Source: Terrimesophilobacter bigeumensis (GTDB taxonomy: Bacteria > Actinomycetota > Actinomycetes > Actinomycetales > Microbacteriaceae). Taken from it: a stretch of 64,000 nucleotides of DNA. The translations under genes and the position numbers were made by a program. Below are positions 33,658 through 40,121 of the stretch, one piece after another. The notes below the pieces were generated by a model. That model had not been told where the DNA came from, did no database searches, and saw only the letters and a program-made list of their open reading frames with translations. Every line of letters starts with the position of its first letter. Position 1 is the stretch's first letter. The stretch lies in assembly GCF_039537265.1 (NCBI RefSeq), contig NZ_BAABAE010000001.1, positions 310,001 to 374,000 of the forward strand, in the 5' to 3' direction.

Positions 33658-33893
33658 TTCGTCACCCCCACAACCGAAACCGCACGAGCCGCGAGACCAA
33701 CATCACCCGGAGCATCCACATACGCACGCGCATCATGCAAAGACTCGAACCGCGCAGTTCCGCACGGGAATCCCACCTTGATCGCTCCGCCCAGTAGCCA
33801 CTCAATCCGCAGGAATGATCCGGCCGCGCCAACCTCGGTCGAGTTTGCCTTGGGGCCGTAGTGGTCGTGAGAGAAGCCGACCATGTTGACCAT
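33654..33893 (-). CDS. 79-residue early protein, hypothetical
   Basis: A protein with FSHDHYGPKANSTEVGAAGS, LRIEWLLGGAIKVGFPCGTA and FESLHDARAYVDAPGDVGLA, an alpha/beta profile. It may start at the first or fourth codon (both Met). It overlaps neighbours at both ends. The function is unknown. Confidence 0.6.
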   Translation of the reverse strand: MVNMVGFSHDHYGPKANSTEVGAAGSFLRIEWLLGGAIKVGFPCGTARFESLHDARAYVDAPGDVGLAARAVSVVGVTK

Positions 33894-34222
33894 CAGCTCG
33901 TCTCCTCGGTCTCTGGTGGGAAGTGAGAAGTGTGGAAGCCCGCCAGAATCTCGTCGGCCATGACTTCCGCAGTCCCCATGAACTCAACCCAGAACTGAGT
34001 TCCGTTGAACTGCCCCAACCTCCTGCGAAGATGCTCGATCAACGCAGTCCGGTCGTCCTCGGTGGGGAGAGACGCCTCCAAAGCCGCATGCAGGGAGCGG
34101 ATAAGTTCGGTGCCCTCGTAGGCAACCATCGGGCCTCCGGGGAACTCTTGGAATCCCTGCCCGAAGTTCACCAGCCACTCGTCGGCTTTCTCGATCAGTT
34201 TTCGAGTGTCGTTCTCGGTCAT
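33893..34222 (-). CDS. 109-residue early protein, paralogue module of 32196
   Basis: It shares NDTRKLIEKADEW and LHAALEASLPTEDDRTALIE with the protein at 32196-32855, and ends FPPETEETS where the other has VPPETDEG. Between them is FGQGFQEFPGGPMVAYEGTE. It is probably the product of duplication within the early region. The function is unknown. Confidence 0.65.
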   Translation of the reverse strand: MTENDTRKLIEKADEWLVNFGQGFQEFPGGPMVAYEGTELIRSLHAALEASLPTEDDRTALIEHLRRRLGQFNGTQFWVEFMGTAEVMADEILAGFHTSHFPPETEETS

Positions 34223-34584
34223 CGCTCCACCCCGGAAATCCTGAGAATCTGGATCGGCACGTTGTTCCGATGCGAGACCTCAACATGGGGGTGACCATCA
34301 TCGTCCAGACCGTTCAACGCCCTGAGCAGGTGTTCGCACTCCTCGTCCGGCATCGTCTCGTGCCAGCCCTGCCCGATCAGGTTGCTCGGACCCCGGACCC
34401 CTCGCTCCCAGTCGATGATCGTGTACTCAACCTCGCCAGCGGGGCGGAATGGGGCCTGGCGGGTGAGGACCACGTAGCGGTCGTCCTGTGCGCGGACTCG
34501 CCACCAGTTCTGTTCGCGTCCGCCGTGCGCCAGCCGAACGAGTTTCGTATCTTCGGGAATTGCCGTCTTGTCGTGCTTAGTCAT
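34219..34584 (-). CDS. 121-residue early protein, hypothetical
   Basis: The ATG at 34584 gives MTKHDKTAIPEDTKLVRLAH followed by NWWRVRAQDDRYVVLTRQAP, EVEYTIIDWERGVRGPSNL and a helical part (MPDEECEHLLRALNGLDDDG). A beta-rich, SH3- or Tudor-like profile is suggested but not shown. It overlaps both neighbours. Confidence 0.62.
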   Translation of the reverse strand: MTKHDKTAIPEDTKLVRLAHGGREQNWWRVRAQDDRYVVLTRQAPFRPAGEVEYTIIDWERGVRGPSNLIGQGWHETMPDEECEHLLRALNGLDDDGHPHVEVSHRNNVPIQILRISGVER

Positions 34585-34843
34585 TGCTCTGCTCCAATCG
34601 GTAAGGGTTCGGGTCGGGGTCATAGGACTTCCCAGTGGGAGTTGCCGTGCCGTACTGAGTGTCGAGACCCCTCTGGTAGCCCTCGTCCCAGGCTTTCTCT
34701 GCGACCTCACGATCATGGGCGGCAAGCCAACGGTCGAACTCGGCCGCGTAGCGATCGCTGACCTCTCCGAACTCGTTCATCGCGTAACCGTCACGCACCT
34801 GCGCCGTTGTCGGCGTGTATTCGGTGGTCACTCCGTCAATCAT
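34577..34843 (-). CDS. 88-residue early protein, paralogue of 33035
   Basis: It begins MIDGVTTEYTPTTAQVRDGY and has FDRWLAAHDREVAEKAWDEG, then YQRGLDTQYGTATPTGKSYD and RLEQSND. The first half is shared with the protein at 33035-33361. The same kind of actinophage early protein often carries such an AAHD-[RE]-V helix. The function is unknown. Confidence 0.65.
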   Translation of the reverse strand: MIDGVTTEYTPTTAQVRDGYAMNEFGEVSDRYAAEFDRWLAAHDREVAEKAWDEGYQRGLDTQYGTATPTGKSYDPDPNPYRLEQSND

Positions 34844-35066
34844 CGGAACCCCCTACAGCGGCGAGGATCGCAGCGCGTCCGATGTCGCCCGGCATGGGGC
34901 GAAGCAGGAACCACCCGCGTGCAGCTCGATCAGCCCTTGTCACGGCTTCGTCGCTGGTCAGGAACTCGACCACCGCAGCAGCGATGTTTCGCTGCTTCAC
35001 ACCGGGGAACGGGACATTCTGAGCGTCCGCGATCACCTTCGCGAGTGCTTCGTGCTTGTCGCTCAT
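34836..35066 (-). CDS. 76-residue early protein, hypothetical
   Basis: The ATG at 35066 follows AAGGAG and overlaps the stop of the zinc-rich gene upstream as ATGA. The protein has SDKHEALAKVIADAQNVPFP, then AVVEFLTSDEAVTRADRAAR, mostly helical. The function is unknown. Confidence 0.6.
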   Translation of the reverse strand: MSDKHEALAKVIADAQNVPFPGVKQRNIAAAVVEFLTSDEAVTRADRAARGWFLLRPMPGDIGRAAILAAVGGSDD

Positions 35067-36130
35067 GCGCATGCTCCTTCGTGAATCAACCAGCAACGCG
35101 GACACGTTCCCGGATCCTGCACCGCCGTACTCGGCGGCAACGAGAGTGGGGCGCCCACCGTCACCGTGGTGAGGGCGCCATGGCCGACCGTGACGTCGGC
35201 ATGCTCGTGACACTCGCAATGGCACGAGACCGACCGACAGCCGCCCCAGCCGAGGCTGTTCCAGTGGTCACCTGCCTCACACGCTGCGCTCAACCCGGCG
35301 AGACTGAGCAGTTCGGCGGACGGTTGCGCCAGCAGTTTCGTGACCTGTTCCGCGATCGCCGCGCTCACATCCGGGCGTTGCTGGCTCAGTTCTTGCGCGA
35401 GCACGAGCATGTCGAACCGGGCCATGTCCGGGTCATAGAGCGCCTGACAGGCAGGGTTCGCGCACTGCACCACAATGTCGTCCAGATAGTGCAATGGCGG
35501 GTGCTTCCACAGGGTGAACTGTTGGCATTCACGGCACCGGATCGGGCGGAGTTTCTGGTCACGCTCCGAGATGGGGAACATCGCCAGAGCTCTCTGGACT
35601 TCACGGAAGAACTCCACCGCCGCCTCAGCACCAGCTGTCCGGGCAACAACAGATTCGGGGGATGCGCTGACCCATTCGACGAGTCCCTTCACCGCATCCG
35701 CGACCTGGTCGATCGTGGCGGTCATGGAGAACCCCAGACCTTCCGAAGTCCATGACGGCCAGAGCGGTTCCTCCCCGCGCGTGTCGATCGCGTGCACGAT
35801 CGCGACCTTGCAGAGGGCCACCCACAGCCGGTCAGCGGCCTGCCAGGAGCCCGGGAACGTCGGAGCCACCACGGTGGAGGTCCGCACCCCATCAATCGAG
35901 ACCGGGCCTTTCTCGACCGACCGCAGGTGGGTGATCAGGTCGACGGCCGTCGACAGGGCAGCCTCGAAACGTTCCCAGCAGGAGCGACAGAGAATGCCGG
36001 TCTCGGCCGGCCGGGGGAGACACCCGTGGCACTCCTTGCCGTTGCGGGTTCCGTCGCAGGTGTCGAGGTGGTGACCCCGGAACGTGCACGAACGGCCCGG
36101 CATGGAGTGGGTGATGCAGATCAGGGTCAC
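35063..36130 (-). CDS. Large Cys/His-rich zinc-binding phage protein
   Basis: A 355-residue protein with several zinc-type clusters: an N-terminal HHLDTCDGTRNGKECHGCLP followed by ILCRSCWERF, a middle RPIRCRECQQFTLWKHPP with VVQCANPACQALY, and a C-terminal RSVSCHCECHEH with GTCPRCWLIHEGAC. Helical segments lie between them. Proteins of this layout occur in actinophage early regions. A role in DNA or RNA binding is likely but unproven. Confidence 0.7.
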   Translation of the reverse strand: MTLICITHSMPGRSCTFRGHHLDTCDGTRNGKECHGCLPRPAETGILCRSCWERFEAALSTAVDLITHLRSVEKGPVSIDGVRTSTVVAPTFPGSWQAADRLWVALCKVAIVHAIDTRGEEPLWPSWTSEGLGFSMTATIDQVADAVKGLVEWVSASPESVVARTAGAEAAVEFFREVQRALAMFPISERDQKLRPIRCRECQQFTLWKHPPLHYLDDIVVQCANPACQALYDPDMARFDMLVLAQELSQQRPDVSAAIAEQVTKLLAQPSAELLSLAGLSAACEAGDHWNSLGWGGCRSVSCHCECHEHADVTVGHGALTTVTVGAPLSLPPSTAVQDPGTCPRCWLIHEGACA

Positions 36131-36615
36131 GAGGTCACCCCGGCGAGGATGCGCTCGACGACGTCGGCCGGGAGCTCGCGCAGCCCCAGAGCACCCTTGT
36201 ACGGGATCGGCTCGACCAGCGGACGCGGGTCAGCAAGCCTGAGGTGCCAAGCGTTCGGCTCCGCCCATCGAGAGCACCACCCAAGCCCCATGGGCCGGCA
36301 CTCCCCGTTCTCGCGCGTCCGATGAACGCCCACGAGGTTGACCACACCGATGATCGCGCCGAGCGGCCGGATCGCATCGAATCCGGGACGAGGATCATGA
36401 CGAGCAGCCTCAGCACCGACCGGCCAGCCGAAGTCGTCGCTCAGAGCGTCCCAGATCAGCCCGGAACGCCCGCCCCGGAGATCCCATTCCTTGCCCGCAT
36501 GGATCGCGATCGGCCCTCGGTAGTCGCCCGCCAAGTTCTGCGGCCGGTTCTCCACGTTCTTACCGCCGTGGATGATCGCCCACGCCCACGGCTGCCGCAC
36601 CGTCAGAATCCTCAT
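36127..36615 (-). CDS. ASCH-domain protein
   Basis: A 162-residue protein starting MRILTVRQPWAWAIIHGGKN and VENRPQNLAGDYRGPIAIHA, the classical front of an ASCH domain (beta-barrel related to PUA). IIGVVNLVGVHRTREN and the end ALGLRELPADVVERILAG fit the fold. The family binds RNA or modified nucleosides, and some members are nucleases. It overlaps the next genes at both ends. Possible roles include shielding phage RNA or acting on modified bases. Confidence 0.82.
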   Translation of the reverse strand: MRILTVRQPWAWAIIHGGKNVENRPQNLAGDYRGPIAIHAGKEWDLRGGRSGLIWDALSDDFGWPVGAEAARHDPRPGFDAIRPLGAIIGVVNLVGVHRTRENGECRPMGLGWCSRWAEPNAWHLRLADPRPLVEPIPYKGALGLRELPADVVERILAGVTS

Positions 36616-36830
36616 GCCGCCCACCGCCTCCCGAACACCACATCGAACGTCACAACCCGCGTAGGCGCCACGAACAGCAGGGCCTGCCCGCACGAGTCCG
36701 CACGACACCGCGCCCCAGCTGACTGCACATGACAACCGCAGGCAGGACGGAAACACCCGAACGGGGTGAAGCACACCGCACAGTGTCCGCGCCCAATGTG
36801 CGCGTTGCAGGACTCGTCACGACAGATCAC
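36612..36830 (-). CDS. 72-residue Cys-rich phage protein
   Basis: It carries three Cys/His clusters (CRDESCNAHIGRGHCAVCFT, FGCFRPACGCHVQ, GARCRADSC), a strong zinc-binding pattern. The start is a GTG sharing GTGA with the stop of its upstream neighbour. The function is unknown. Confidence 0.6.
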   Translation of the reverse strand: MICRDESCNAHIGRGHCAVCFTPFGCFRPACGCHVQSAGARCRADSCGQALLFVAPTRVVTFDVVFGRRWAA

Positions 36831-37096
36831 GCGTGCTCAGCCCTTCCCGACAGGTACTCGTAGGCCGCCTCGAACTCGGCGTTCGACGGGTAAGGGCTAG
36901 CGGCGCTCAGTACCGCTTCGACACGCGCCCAGTCATGCTCGCCAATCTCCGGGTAGAAGTCCCAGCCGTAGAGCCAGTCGCGATCGCGGCGGTGCGCGAG
37001 GACATGGCGGGCGATGACCGCGATCGCATCCTCATGGTGGATGCCGAACCCGTCGACCTTCACGCGCTGCGCTGGCGTCAGTTCCGGGGCGCTCAC
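36827..37096 (-). CDS. 89-residue early protein, hypothetical
   Basis: Mostly helical: LTPAQRVKVDGFGIHHEDAI, AVIARHVLAHRRDRDWLYGW, then EAVLSAASPYPSNAEFEAAY. The GTG start overlaps the upstream stop. The function is unknown. Confidence 0.6.
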   Translation of the reverse strand: MSAPELTPAQRVKVDGFGIHHEDAIAVIARHVLAHRRDRDWLYGWDFYPEIGEHDWARVEAVLSAASPYPSNAEFEAAYEYLSGRAEHA

Positions 37097-37557
37097 AGGT
37101 CCGCCGCCTTCCCCGTCTCAGGGTCCGTCAGATGGAACTCGGGATGCTTGAACTTCATGTGCTCCCGCACGTTCGCGAAATGCTGGCCACAACCAGGGGC
37201 GGGACAATTCCCGGCCGCGACCTTGTTCCTGGCGCGAGTCAGGTGACCCTTGAGGGCAGCCTTCGACCGCTCCGACGCGCGCAGTTGATCCTGGGACGCC
37301 GACCATGCCGCCCAACCGTCGTTAGCGTGCCTCAGCGCTTCCTTCCGACGCCGCTCGGCCCTCTCAATGTCCGACTCGGACGGATAGTGCTGGGCATGCC
37401 CGTTCGGGCAGTACCACGTCTTGTGATCTCGCCTGCGCGCCGCGACGTAGTTGTCGCTCAACGCGAACACCACCCCGCACCCAGTGCTGCCGCACTCGAT
37501 CACCACGAGACTTGCGCTGTAGGTCTGCGACTCGCCGACCGTGATCGTGCCGTTCAT
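37093..37557 (-). CDS. Early protein with C-terminal C2H2-like zinc finger
   Basis: A 154-residue protein. Residues near 22-55 contain ECGSTGCGVVF and TWYCPNGHAQHYPSES, a first zinc ribbon. A charged helix follows (DIERAERRRKEALRHANDG). The end has NCPAPGCGQHFANVREHMKF, a C2H2-like finger. The ATG at 37557 has AAGGAG five bases away. It may bind DNA; the target is unknown. Confidence 0.68.
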   Translation of the reverse strand: MNGTITVGESQTYSASLVVIECGSTGCGVVFALSDNYVAARRRDHKTWYCPNGHAQHYPSESDIERAERRRKEALRHANDGWAAWSASQDQLRASERSKAALKGHLTRARNKVAAGNCPAPGCGQHFANVREHMKFKHPEFHLTDPETGKAADL

Positions 37558-37660
37558 CATTTCTCCTTCGTTTCTTCGGTTATCGGTCGGCGGCTGGCAC
37601 CACAAGCGCACTCCAACGCGCCCGAAGGTGTTCGCCACCAGTCATGCGAATGCGAATCAG

Positions 37661-37933
37661 TCACGACGCCGCCTTCCGATCACGACGCGGCACATGCCAA
37701 CCCGACGCACGAGCCGCATTCAACTCACGGTTCAACTCCGCCAACCGGTCCTCCACCGGCGGCAACATCACCGGCACCAGATGAGCTCGCACATCATGGT
37801 TCGGGGCCGACACCACCGCCTGGACAGCATCCGCAATCAAATCCGCGACCTTCACTCCTCGGCGGTCAGCGATCGACGCCAGACGACCCCACACCGGTTC
37901 CGGGAGAGTCACCGGAACAGTCCGCAACACCAT
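37661..37933 (-). CDS. Ribbon-helix-helix-like phage regulator
   Basis: A 90-residue protein whose front (VLRTVPVTLPEPVWGRLASI, then ADRRGVKVADLIADAVQAVV) fits the ribbon-helix-helix fold of Arc/CopG-type DNA-binding proteins. The rest is helical and ends basic (HVPRRDRKAAS). The ATG at 37933 overlaps the stop of the replication gene. It may regulate the early operon. Confidence 0.65.
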   Translation of the reverse strand: MVLRTVPVTLPEPVWGRLASIADRRGVKVADLIADAVQAVVSAPNHDVRAHLVPVMLPPVEDRLAELNRELNAARASGWHVPRRDRKAAS

Positions 37934-38574
37934 CACGCCACCGCCTCCTCAGCGCACCGGTCACACCCGCGCGCAGGACGCCCAGGATGCTTCGGACAGT
38001 CCTCATCGGTGACGATCCCGGAGACGGTCGGCTTGTTCTTCTGTGCCCGCAACCACGCTTCGTGAGCGCGTCGAGCGTCACCGCATTGAGGGCAGCGGGG
38101 AGGGAAGTCCATCGACTGATGCAGTGGACATTTCGTGGGGGGTTCGGCGTCGTTGACGCCTCCCCCTCCTTTCCTTTCCCCTCCCCTCCCTTCCCCGGTG
38201 GAGGCCTCCCGCCCGGCTCCGGGAGCGCTCCGGGAGTCATCCGTGAGCGGTACAGGTGGAATCAGGGAGGGCGTCGGCTTGCTGATCTTCTGGTGCTCCC
38301 GCCAGTTCGTCACCTGGATGTACCGCTCCCCAGCAACTACATAGCGAATGATGCGACCGTGACGGTGCAGGTCGTCCAGAATCTGGTCCAGCTTCGGTTC
38401 GGACACCGACAACGCCCACAGCAATCCGACGAGGATGCCGGGCTCATCGAGCAGCCGGCCCTCATCGTCAGCGTTCGGCCAGAGACCCTGCCACACCAAT
38501 TTCTGCTTGTCGGTGAGCTTTTTCACCGCCCTCGACATGAAAAACGACGGCTTCACCGAGCGAATGCGCGCCAC
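37933..38574 (-). CDS. Phage replication protein, winged-helix N-terminal
   Basis: A 213-residue protein that begins MARIRSVKPSFFMSRAVKKL with GLWPNADDEGRLLDEPGILV and RYVVAGERYIQVTNWREHQK, the usual N-terminal winged-helix of phage replisome-organiser proteins. The C-terminal third has two zinc-type clusters (CPLHQ...CPQCGDARRAHE and CPKHPGRPARGCDRC), in place of the expected longer end. It probably starts phage DNA replication or helps load host helicase. Confidence 0.78.
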   Translation of the reverse strand: MARIRSVKPSFFMSRAVKKLTDKQKLVWQGLWPNADDEGRLLDEPGILVGLLWALSVSEPKLDQILDDLHRHGRIIRYVVAGERYIQVTNWREHQKISKPTPSLIPPVPLTDDSRSAPGAGREASTGEGRGGERKGGGGVNDAEPPTKCPLHQSMDFPPRCPQCGDARRAHEAWLRAQKNKPTVSGIVTDEDCPKHPGRPARGCDRCAEEAVA

Positions 38575-38575
38575 T

Positions 38576-38995
38576 TCACGCCTCCTTTCGTGCGTGGATC
38601 AGCTGCAAGTACTCGATCGCGTCCGCTTCGTGGACTGGCACATGGTGACCATCCGGGAGGAACCGGACCCACTGTTGACGGCCGTCGACGAACACCAGTG
38701 CAGGAACCTCGGCCGGGTCGTAGCCGGACCGGACCGACCAGCCGAGAGCTTGACCTTCGCCCGTGTGTGCGATGCCGTGACAGCCCTCGCTGGCATGGTT
38801 GCCGAACCCGCACAGGCTCAACCCGTTCACGACGTCCCCACGTCCGCCACGACCCCGGTAGAGGCGGTGATGCAACTCGGTGCGCAACGGTTTGCCGCAG
38901 CCCTCACAGACACCCTTCGCGCGCACCGTGAGAGCCTTCTTGCGTGGCCCGGTGAACTCCACCGGGACCGTCTTGTCGAGCTTCGGGCCGATCAT
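38576..38995 (-). CDS. HNH endonuclease
   Basis: A 139-residue nuclease: GVCEGCGKPLRTELHHRLYR holds the first Cys pair and the catalytic His, VVNGLSLCGFGNHASEGCHG gives the Asn and second zinc/His part. The C-terminal region (FLPDGHHVPVHEADAIEYLQ) is compact. Such nucleases may act in packaging or recombination, but here the gene lies in the early chain between WhiB and replication genes. The start overlaps its upstream micro-gene by four bases. Confidence 0.8.
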   Translation of the reverse strand: MIGPKLDKTVPVEFTGPRKKALTVRAKGVCEGCGKPLRTELHHRLYRGRGGRGDVVNGLSLCGFGNHASEGCHGIAHTGEGQALGWSVRSGYDPAEVPALVFVDGRQQWVRFLPDGHHVPVHEADAIEYLQLIHARKEA

Positions 38996-39111
38996 CGGTT
39001 GGACTCCTGCATCGACAGAATCTGAGACGGGGAGAGAGTGCGGCCGCAGGTGCAACTGCAGACGACTCGACCGTTGTGGAGGACGTGAATCCAGACGTGG
39101 ATGTGACTCAT
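38992..39111 (-). CDS. 39-residue Cys-containing micro-protein
   Basis: An ATG overlapping the WhiB stop (ATGA) opens 39 residues, MSHIHVWIHVLHNGRVVCSC and a CTCGR cluster, ending in an ATGA overlap with the HNH gene. The double coupling makes it a likely gene. Confidence 0.55.
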   Translation of the reverse strand: MSHIHVWIHVLHNGRVVCSCTCGRTLSPSQILSMQESNR

Positions 39112-39380
39112 GCGGCATCCCTCCGCAACGTGCGGCGTTCCCGCTCAGACAGGCCGCCCCAGATGCCGAACCGTTCCCCATGCTCGAGCGCGTACGCCAG
39201 GCATTGAGCGCGAACCTCGCACGAAACACAGATGCTCTTCGCGTTGCGGGTCGACCCGCCCTTGTCGGGGAAGAACGCATCCGGATCCGTCTGCGCACAC
39301 AGGGCGTCATCCATCCACGGTTCCGGTTGAGGGACAGACCAGTGGATCTCCGGGTAGCCGACGATGAACGGCTCGATCAT
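39108..39380 (-). CDS. WhiB-family iron-sulfur regulator
   Basis: A 90-residue protein with the four cluster ligands Cys28, Cys51, Cys54 and Cys60 (CVSC spacing) and the G-I-W-G-G turn at 72-76, followed by a basic end (ERERRTLRRDAA). WhiB proteins hold a 4Fe-4S cluster and bind the host sigma factor; phage copies can alter host gene control. It overlaps the genes on each side by ATGA. Confidence 0.92.
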   Translation of the reverse strand: MIEPFIVGYPEIHWSVPQPEPWMDDALCAQTDPDAFFPDKGGSTRNAKSICVSCEVRAQCLAYALEHGERFGIWGGLSERERRTLRRDAA

Positions 39381-39856
39381 GCCGCACGCTCCGCGAGGTA
39401 CTTCGCGCGACGTTGCGCCTGTTTCCGCACCAGCCCGTCATGAGCTTCGACAAGATGCGATTCGCCCCAATGGGAAACGTGACGGGGCCGTGCATGCTCC
39501 GCGCACATATCGATTAGGTCATCGGCGGTGATCGTCTCCCCGGAGATCGTCGACGGTTCCAGCACAAACCAGTAGCAGTCGTTGCAATGGGCCAATTCCG
39601 GGACGACGAAATAGCTTGCGGCCTTCCGACGCTCAATGACCGGTGTGCACACCTGCAACCGGCATTGGTCAATCTGGGCGCACCCGTCGCAGACGGTGAA
39701 CCCGCCAACGCCCGGTATGCCGCCGCCCTGATCGAACGACGTCCGCTTGCCACAATCCCGGCATGCATGAGTGATCGGATCGCCGTAGATCGGCTCCCAC
39801 ACGGTGCGGGTTTCCTCGAAGTCATCCAGCGAGAACATCGGGGCGAGGGTGCTCAT
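39377..39856 (-). CDS. 159-residue Cys-rich early protein
   Basis: It has several Cys clusters: HACRDCGKRTSFDQGG, VCDGCAQIDQCRLQVC, AHCNDCYWFVLEPST, with MCAEHARPRHVSHWGESHLV near the end. Zinc binding is likely. It shares ATGA with WhiB and starts the chain after an interruption where a + strand gene sits. The function is unknown. Confidence 0.65.
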   Translation of the reverse strand: MSTLAPMFSLDDFEETRTVWEPIYGDPITHACRDCGKRTSFDQGGGIPGVGGFTVCDGCAQIDQCRLQVCTPVIERRKAASYFVVPELAHCNDCYWFVLEPSTISGETITADDLIDMCAEHARPRHVSHWGESHLVEAHDGLVRKQAQRRAKYLAERAA

Positions 39857-39894
39857 GCTGTCCTCCCGGTGGAGGTCAGGACTAGAGTGCGGGG

Positions 39895-40113
39895 ATGACG
39901 ACAGAAGAATTGCTCGCGACTTTCGAGGACATCGCGCGCAACAGCGTTCGACTCAAAGAGTCGATCATCGCGACCGCTCAGAGCCAAGGAGTTCCGCTCT
40001 CGACCTTCACGGAAGTGTTTGAGGAACTCGACAGGCGACGTGAACAGTGCGAAGCATGCGCCGCTGCGATTCGACGCGGAGATGCGGTCTCGATCCACGA
40101 CCTGAACGTCTAG
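39895..40113 (+). CDS. Lone + strand small protein within the early region
   Basis: A 72-residue helical protein (MTTEELLATFEDIARNSVRL, EVFEELDRRREQCEACAAAI) with a single Cys pair. It is the only gene of opposite strand in about 40 kb of minus-strand phage genes, and it sits alone in a 265-base gap in the chain. The base composition is lower in GC than its neighbours. A lysogen-expressed gene is one possibility. The function is unknown. Confidence 0.6.
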   Translation: MTTEELLATFEDIARNSVRLKESIIATAQSQGVPLSTFTEVFEELDRRREQCEACAAAIRRGDAVSIHDLNV

Positions 40114-40121
40114 AGGTAACA

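Noticed and set aside
37132..38931. Plus-strand frame of 599 codons across several early genes
   Set aside because: It crosses several coupled minus-strand genes with known domains and reads as Pro/Arg/His low-complexity.
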